From the NCBI GenBank assembly GCA_027445725.1, contig DAIAVG010000030.1, positions 1-10,550 on the forward strand: a DNA stretch of 10,550 nucleotides, written 5' to 3'. The translations under genes were made by a program, and so were the position numbers. This DNA is from Acidithiobacillus sp. Its GTDB lineage: Bacteria > Pseudomonadota > Gammaproteobacteria > Acidithiobacillales > Acidithiobacillaceae. The notes below the pieces were generated by a model. The model searched no databases. It was not told where the DNA came from and saw only the letters and a list, made by a program, of their open reading frames with translations. This document shows positions 6,457 to 10,550 of the stretch, piece after piece (within the stretch, counting starts at the first letter, position 1; each line of letters starts with the position of its first letter).

Positions 6457-6553
6457 GGATATTTCACTCTGCGCATTAATATGCCGAATGGAGAGGAAAA
6501 GTCGTCGGCAAACGCTTTACTTGCAGCGCCGCGATCGCTAATATGCCGCGCTT
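6457..6553 (+). promoter_or_regulatory. Intergenic region with candidate promoter of the yceD-rpmF-fab cluster
   Basis: A -35 box TTTACT (6516-6521, 4 of 6) and a -10 box TAATAT (6539-6544, 4 of 6) stand 17 bases apart. The ATG of yceD follows the -10 box by only 9 bases, so a start at about 6551-6554 would give a leaderless message. The 10-base word TAATATGCCG occurs twice here (6477-6486 and 6539-6548), the second copy forming the -10 region. No good terminator for the upstream gene is seen. Confidence 0.5.
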
Positions 6554-7015
6554 ATGTTTTCCGCCAAAGCGTCTAGCCTGCCACTTGCCCGGGTGTCTGT
6601 CCATGGTGACAGGCTGGAGGGCGTCATTGATCCGCGCTTATGGTCGCGCTTAGGCGAGGCGCTGGTCAGCGTACAGGCGGTGAGTGTATACCTTGATCTG
6701 ATCCGCAGGGGGCAGGTGATTGCCGCCGATGGCCGTATAGAGGTGCTTGGTGAGATTCGCTGCGAACGCTGCATGGGTGCTATGCCGTTACAGCTTTCCG
6801 TAACCGTGCACAGCGGGTTGGCAGAACGGGAGTCCGCAGTGACCGCGCTGGATCCTGAGTTGGAGGTGGTTCTTGCCGAAAATGGCGTTGTCGCTCAGCA
6901 AAGTTGGCTAGAGGATGAAGTACTACTGGCCCTGCCCATGATTCCTCGCTGTGCGGAGTGGAAGTCAGGCGTATGTCCGGTTTCGGGGCTTGAGCCGTTA
7001 ACGGTTGGCAAATGA
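6554..7015 (+). CDS. yceD: YceD/DUF177 family protein
   Basis: Protein of 153 residues of the YceD (DUF177) family, which almost always precedes rpmF. In E. coli and plants it has been linked to 23S rRNA accumulation or processing, so a ribosome-assembly role is likely but inferred. The family pattern is visible: an N-terminal half followed by IRCERCM with a CxxC pair (C70, C73), then an acidic stretch and a C-terminal LALPMIP motif. Here the residue after that motif that is often His is Cys (C133), and C141 follows, giving four cysteines that could form a metal site. The ATG at 6554 has no Shine-Dalgarno sequence and sits just after a -10-like box. It is 40 bases upstream of rpmF in the same operon. 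Confidence 0.87.
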   Translation: MFSAKASSLPLARVSVHGDRLEGVIDPRLWSRLGEALVSVQAVSVYLDLIRRGQVIAADGRIEVLGEIRCERCMGAMPLQLSVTVHSGLAERESAVTALDPELEVVLAENGVVAQQSWLEDEVLLALPMIPRCAEWKSGVCPVSGLEPLTVGK

Positions 7016-7055
7016 AGTGCAGTACATCTTGATACAGATTGGGAGAAAGTGAGTC

Positions 7056-7241
7056 ATGGCCGTTCCACAAAGTAAAACTTCCCGTTCACGTCGTGACATG
7101 CGACGCGCCCACGATTTTTTGGTAACAGTGAACCGTTCCGTATGTGCCCATTGCGGTGCAGCAAAGCTGCCCCATCATGTGTGCCCGGAATGTGGTTTCT
7201 ATAAAGGTCGCGAGATTGTGAAGAAGGCGGTCGAAGCCTGA
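7056..7241 (+). CDS. rpmF: Large ribosomal subunit protein bL32
   Basis: Small basic ribosomal protein of 61 residues, a component of the 50S subunit. The N-terminus [19 protein letters not shown] is typical for bL32. It is the zinc-binding (C+) form, with the four-cysteine ribbon C30-x2-C33-x9-C43-x2-C46. The ATG at 7056 is preceded by GGGAG at 7041-7045. It lies between yceD and plsX, the standard arrangement that ties ribosome protein supply to lipid synthesis genes. Its last codons form one arm of an inverted repeat that reaches the plsX start region. Confidence 0.97.
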   Translation: MAVPQSKTSRSRRDMRRAHDFLVTVNRSVCAHCGAAKLPHHVCPECGFYKGREIVKKAVEA

Positions 7242-7276
7242 CCACGCCATTGCATCAGAGCGTCCTGGGGGCTTCG
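7232..7276 (+). promoter_or_regulatory. Possible RNA stem linking the rpmF 3' end to the plsX start region
   Basis: CGAAGCC (7232-7238, in the last sense codons of rpmF) is complementary to GGCTTCG (7270-7276), which begins in the G-run upstream of the plsX ATG at 7279. A U-G pair could extend the stem. If formed, it would mask the plsX ribosome-binding region until a ribosome reaches the rpmF stop. This is an inference from one 7-base match and could be chance. Confidence 0.3.
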
Positions 7277-7278
7277 CG

Positions 7279-8304
7279 ATGCCGCATATTGCGGTAGATG
7301 CCATGAGCGGTGATTCCGGGCCGTCGACGGTGGTTCTTGCCATCCGTGATCTGCTCAGGGAGTACCCTGATGTCATTTTTCACATGGTCGGCGATACGAA
7401 TATCCTCCAGGCGGAGCTCGCGCGATCACACCTGCAAGGCTCGGCGCAGATCGTGGTACATCACGCCAGTCAGGTGGTGGCGATGGATGAGGCACCGTCA
7501 CAGGCCTTACGCGGCAAACGGGACTCGTCCATGCATGTCGCCATCGGCCTGTTGCGGGAAGGGCATGTCGATGCGGTGGTCAGTGCGGGTAATACTGGTG
7601 CGCTGATGGCGCTTGGTAAAGTGTTTCTTCGCACCATTCCCGGCATAGACCGACCGGCTATTGCCGCGTTTCTGCCGACGACGACAGGCCGTTTCCTCGC
7701 CCTGGATTTGGGCGCCAATGTCGATTGTCATCCGGAACATCTCCTGCAGTTCGCCGTCATGGGCTCGATACTCGCCGAGCGCGTCATGGGCCTTGCCAAA
7801 CCGAGGGTTGGCTTGCTCAATATCGGCTCTGAAGATATCAAGGGCAATGAGCAGGTCAAAGAAGCCGCGCTGCTCCTGCGGGCTGCCAAGCTGAATTTTG
7901 TTGGCAATGTGGAAGGTTCCGATATTTATCGGGGCGTTGCTGATGTGGTGGTTTGTGATGGCTTTGTGGGTAATGTAGCGCTCAAGACCTCTGAAGGACT
8001 GGCGGGGATGATCAGCCAGGAACTGCGTGCCAGCTATACCCATGGTTGGTATGGGCGCATTGCGTATTTGGTCAATCGTCCGATCTTGCAACGTTTGCGG
8101 CGCCGCCTCGACTCTCGTCAGTACAATGGTGCCACCCTATTGGGGCTGAATGGCATTGTCATTAAAAGTCACGGAAACGCCGACCGCTTTGCCTTTGCCT
8201 GTGCCGTGGAGGTGGCTATCGCCGAAGCCAAGCATCGCCTGACCCTGCATATTGCCGAGGTGATTCAGGAAAATCTCGCTTCAGCGGTGCGAAACAGCGC
8301 GTGA
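7279..8304 (+). CDS. plsX: Phosphate acyltransferase PlsX
   Basis: Soluble or peripheral enzyme that converts acyl-ACP and phosphate to acyl-phosphate, the acyl donor used by PlsY in the first step of phospholipid synthesis. The 341-residue product shows the family landmarks in order: [11 protein letters not shown] at the N-terminus (Ser in place of the more usual second Gly), [61 protein letters not shown] and [12 protein letters not shown] near the C-terminus. The ATG at 7279 follows rpmF by 37 bases and has only a G-run (7267-7271) as a ribosome site. The stop overlaps the fabH start by four bases (GTGA), so the two are coupled. Confidence 0.96.
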   Translation: MPHIAVDAMSGDSGPSTVVLAIRDLLREYPDVIFHMVGDTNILQAELARSHLQGSAQIVVHHASQVVAMDEAPSQALRGKRDSSMHVAIGLLREGHVDAVVSAGNTGALMALGKVFLRTIPGIDRPAIAAFLPTTTGRFLALDLGANVDCHPEHLLQFAVMGSILAERVMGLAKPRVGLLNIGSEDIKGNEQVKEAALLLRAAKLNFVGNVEGSDIYRGVADVVVCDGFVGNVALKTSEGLAGMISQELRASYTHGWYGRIAYLVNRPILQRLRRRLDSRQYNGATLLGLNGIVIKSHGNADRFAFACAVEVAIAEAKHRLTLHIAEVIQENLASAVRNSA

Positions 8305-9245
8305 AACCCATTTTTAGCCGCATTGTCGCCACTGGTGGCTATCTGCCAGAACGTATCCTCAGCAACCATGACCTGGAGCAGATGGTGGATACCAGTGATG
8401 CCTGGATCTTTGCGCGCACCGGCATCCGCTCCCGGCATATCGCCGCTCCCGACGAAAAAACAGTAGACATGGCGGAAGCGGCGGCGCGCCAGGTGCTGGC
8501 GGATGCCGGTCTTTGGGCGGAGGATTTAGACCTCATTATTGTCGCGACGACCACCCCGGACCAGATATTCCCCAGTACCGCCTGTCTGCTGCAGGCCCGC
8601 TTGGGAAACCATGGTGCGCCAGCCTTTGATATTCAGGCGGTTTGTACCGGCTTTATCTATGCGCTGGCGACCGCCGATCGTTTTATCCGCAGCGGCGGGG
8701 CGCGGCATGCGCTGGTCATTGGCGTAGAGAGTATGTCCCGCATCGTCGACTGGACAGATCGCGGCACCTGTATTCTTTTTGGTGACGGTGCCGGTGCTGT
8801 AATCCTCAGCGCCAGCGACGAGCCCGGTATTATCTCCACGCACATTCATGCTGACGGTGCCTATGCCGACTTACTACAGGTGCCTGGTGGCGAGACACGG
8901 ATGACCATGCAGGGCAACGCGGTGTTCCGCATGGCTGTGCGTACCCTGGGTGAGATTGTGCAGGAAACGCTCGCAGTAAATGCCCTGACACCAGAGGACA
9001 TCGACTGGCTGGTGCCACACCAGGCCAATATCCGAATTATCCAGGCGACGGCCGATAAGTTAGGCCTGCCTATGGAGCGGGTGGTGACGACTGTAGAGCA
9101 TCATGGTAATACTTCCGCAGCTTCGGTACCTTTAGCGCTGGATGAAGCCGCCCGACGTCGTTGCTTTCAGCCGGGGCAGCGTCTCCTGCTGGAGGCGTTC
9201 GGGGGTGGGTTTACTTGGGGATCAGCCCTCCTGCGTTGGGGCTGA
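8301..9245 (+). CDS. fabH: Beta-ketoacyl-ACP synthase III
   Basis: Starts type II fatty acid synthesis by condensing acetyl-CoA with malonyl-ACP to acetoacetyl-ACP in the cytosol. The 314-residue product has the Cys-His-Asn triad of KAS III enzymes: C115 in QAVCTGF, H240 in PHQANIRI and N270 in HGNTSAAS. The N-terminal [15 protein letters not shown] and C-terminal [14 protein letters not shown] are typical. The GTG start at 8301 overlaps the plsX stop and lacks a clear ribosome site. It fits the usual N-terminus (about ten residues before GGYLPE), so translation probably depends on ribosomes finishing plsX. Confidence 0.96.
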   Translation: MKPIFSRIVATGGYLPERILSNHDLEQMVDTSDAWIFARTGIRSRHIAAPDEKTVDMAEAAARQVLADAGLWAEDLDLIIVATTTPDQIFPSTACLLQARLGNHGAPAFDIQAVCTGFIYALATADRFIRSGGARHALVIGVESMSRIVDWTDRGTCILFGDGAGAVILSASDEPGIISTHIHADGAYADLLQVPGGETRMTMQGNAVFRMAVRTLGEIVQETLAVNALTPEDIDWLVPHQANIRIIQATADKLGLPMERVVTTVEHHGNTSAASVPLALDEAARRRCFQPGQRLLLEAFGGGFTWGSALLRWG

Positions 9246-9270
9246 ACGCCTGCATACCAATTTGTACTGA

Positions 9271-9277
9271 GAGGAGG
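9271..9277 (+). promoter_or_regulatory. Strong ribosome binding site fixing the TTG start of fabD
   Basis: GAGGAGG stands 5 bases before TTG at 9283. There is no ATG near the beginning of the FabD homology, so this strong site decides the non-ATG start. Confidence 0.75.
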
Positions 9278-9282
9278 TTCGC

Positions 9283-10218
9283 TTGCACGGCTCTATCGCC
9301 TTTGTTTTTCCCGGTCAGGGTTCGCAGTCTTTGAACATGCTGGCTGACCTGGCCACCAGTCATCCGTCGGTCAAGGCGGTTTTTGCAGAAGCTTCTGCCC
9401 AGTTGGGCGAGGACCTGTGGTCGCTTACTCAGGATGGCCCTGTCGAAAAACTCAATCAGACGCGCTGGACGCAGCCGGTGATGCTGGCTGCCGGGTACGC
9501 CGTTTATCGGGTCTGGGAAGAGGAGGGCGGTGTCTTCCCCGACTTTGTCGCCGGACACTCTCTGGGTGAATACACGGCCTTGGTGGTCGCAGATGCGGTG
9601 GACTTCCCGGATGCAGTACGTCTGGTCGCTGAGCGCGGTCGTCTGATGCAGGAAGCGGTGCCGGAAGGTGTGGGTGCCATGGCTGCCATCATTGGTCTCG
9701 GCGATGATGAGGTGAAACAACTTTGTGCTCAGGAAGCACGAGGTGAAGTGCTCGCAGCGGCTAATTTCAACGCGCCCGGACAGGTGGTGGCCGCAGGTAA
9801 TCAGGCCGCCATTGAGCGCCTGGTAGAGTCGGCGCGTGCAGCCGGCGCGAAGCGCGTTGTCGTGCTTCCGGTCAGTGTGCCCAGTCATTGCAGCCTGATG
9901 ATACCGGCTGCCGAACATTTTCAGACCACTCTGGAATCTGTGCAGTTCCGCAGCCCCAAGGCGATGGTGGTGCATAACGCCGATGTGCAAAGCCACAACA
10001 CGCCTGATTCCATTCGTGCCGCCCTTGCTAAGCAGTTGTATTCGCCGGTACGCTGGACCGACACGATTCGTCATCTCGCCCGACAGGGGGCTATGACTTT
10101 CGTGGAAATGGGGCCAGGTCGCGTGCTGTCGGGGTTGGGGAAGCGTATTGAGCCTGATCTGACCATGCTCCACATCGAAGATGGCAAAAGCCTCAAGGCC
10201 ACCCTGGAGGTGATCTAA
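9283..10218 (+). CDS. fabD: Malonyl-CoA:ACP transacylase
   Basis: Transfers malonyl from CoA to acyl carrier protein, supplying the chain-extension unit of fatty acid synthesis. The 311-residue product has the N-terminal FVFPGQGSQ motif, the nucleophile elbow GHSLGEYTA with S93, R118 in AERGRLMQ for binding the malonyl carboxylate, H202 in VPSHCSLM as catalytic base, and the NFNAPGQVV and EMGPGRVLSGL segments. The start is TTG at 9283, where the protein begins one or two residues before the first conserved strand and a strong ribosome site lies upstream. It follows fabH by 37 bases and its TAA stop shares one base with the fabG ATG. Confidence 0.96.
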   Translation: MHGSIAFVFPGQGSQSLNMLADLATSHPSVKAVFAEASAQLGEDLWSLTQDGPVEKLNQTRWTQPVMLAAGYAVYRVWEEEGGVFPDFVAGHSLGEYTALVVADAVDFPDAVRLVAERGRLMQEAVPEGVGAMAAIIGLGDDEVKQLCAQEARGEVLAAANFNAPGQVVAAGNQAAIERLVESARAAGAKRVVVLPVSVPSHCSLMIPAAEHFQTTLESVQFRSPKAMVVHNADVQSHNTPDSIRAALAKQLYSPVRWTDTIRHLARQGAMTFVEMGPGRVLSGLGKRIEPDLTMLHIEDGKSLKATLEVI

Positions 10219-10550
10219 TGGCGGGATCTTTAGAGGGTCAGTTGGCCCTGATCACCGGCGGCAGTCGCGGCATCGGACAGGAGATCACCCGCGTGCTCGG
10301 CAGGCAGGGCGCACAGGTTGTCGCCACGGCAACCACGCCTGCTGGTGCAGAACGGATCAGTGCAGATCTGGCAGCGCATGGTATTCGCGGCGCCGGGGTG
10401 GCACTGGATGTCACCGATGATGCGGCCATGTCCGCCGTGCTCGCGCAGATACAGGCATCCCACGGTGCGCCGACCATCTTGGTAAACAACGCGGGCATCA
10501 CCCGCGACCAATTGCTGCTGCGGATGAAGGATGACGATTGGGATGCCGTC
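10218..10550 (+). CDS. fabG: 3-oxoacyl-ACP reductase (N-terminal part, cut by window end)
   Basis: NADPH-dependent short-chain dehydrogenase that reduces 3-oxoacyl-ACP to 3-hydroxyacyl-ACP in each elongation cycle. Only the first 111 residues are in the window. They show the Rossmann cofactor motif TGGSRGIG near residues 13-20 and the NNAGITRD segment near residue 95, both typical of FabG. The Ser-Tyr-Lys catalytic residues lie beyond the edge. GGAGG (10206-10210) lies 7 bases before the ATG, which overlaps the fabD stop (TAATG). Position after fabH and fabD supports FabG over other short-chain dehydrogenases. acpP and fabF would be expected next but are not visible. Confidence 0.93.
   Translation, partial: MAGSLEGQLALITGGSRGIGQEITRVLGRQGAQVVATATTPAGAERISADLAAHGIRGAGVALDVTDDAAMSAVLAQIQASHGAPTILVNNAGITRDQLLLRMKDDDWDAV

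Noticed and set aside
6471..6510. Short hairpins (GCAT/ATGC, GCCGA/TCGGC) after the YihY-family gene as a terminator
   Set aside because: The stems are only 4-5 bp with a large loop in the second case, and no T-run follows.
7507..8091. A 194-codon minus-strand frame opposite plsX
   Set aside because: It is a shadow of plsX, whose plus-strand frame carries every family motif in order.
9211..10173. A 320-codon open frame on the minus strand opposite fabD
   Set aside because: It mirrors fabD, whose frame has all catalytic motifs. The antisense product has no recognisable domain, and open antisense frames are common in GC-rich coding DNA.
1..10550. A hidden defence, mobile or secondary-metabolite system
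   Set aside because: Nearly every base is accounted for by housekeeping genes in tightly packed operons. There are no transposases, integrases, attachment-site repeats, CRISPR-type repeats or toxin-antitoxin pairs, and no visible shift in base composition.

Overview
The window is a compact, moderately GC-rich stretch of bacterial chromosome holding fourteen protein genes, two of them cut by the window edges. I see no RNA genes, mobile elements, phage genes or CRISPR arrays. Gene content and order point to a proteobacterium: purM-purN facing away from a CDP-alcohol phosphatidyltransferase-hda pair, then the yceD-rpmF-plsX-fabH-fabD-fabG lipid cluster. The gamma/beta-proteobacterial flavour, an acidophile-like disulfide reductase and a divergent superoxide dismutase make an Acidithiobacillus-like organism my best guess. 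That guess rests on resemblance only and is not proven. Five of the fourteen genes appear to use GTG or TTG starts.

Left part (1-4159, all minus strand). Reading in the direction of transcription: a divergent Fe/Mn-family superoxide dismutase gene with its own promoter candidate ends in a clear intrinsic terminator at 3491-3515. A textbook sigma70-type promoter (3423-3451) then drives purM, purN and a CinA-N-terminal-like gene, which overlap by 8 and 4 bases. After a 103-base gap comes a flavoprotein disulfide reductase of the dihydrolipoyl dehydrogenase type, which runs off the left edge. PurN and PurM catalyse the third and fifth steps of purine synthesis.

Middle (4160-6456). A 157-base divergent region separates the dismutase gene from a plus-strand operon. 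It contains a 7+7 inverted repeat. The operon encodes a PgsA-like phospholipid enzyme, the replication-initiation regulator Hda (with a recognisable beta-clamp-binding peptide) and a YihY/BrkB inner-membrane protein. All three are joined by stop/start overlaps.

Right part (6457-10550, plus strand). A promoter candidate immediately upstream of yceD starts the conserved cluster yceD-rpmF (ribosome-linked) followed by plsX (phosphate acyltransferase), fabH, fabD and fabG (type II fatty acid synthesis). FabD makes malonyl-ACP, FabH condenses it with acetyl-CoA, FabG reduces the product, and PlsX passes acyl-ACP products to phospholipid synthesis.

The window is mainly housekeeping and I found no convincing new system. 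The points most worth a second look are two promoter/start arrangements that predict leaderless mRNAs (the PgsA-like gene and yceD), the dismutase with a Gly/His active-site pattern, a dyad beside the dismutase promoter, and a possible stem coupling rpmF translation to plsX.
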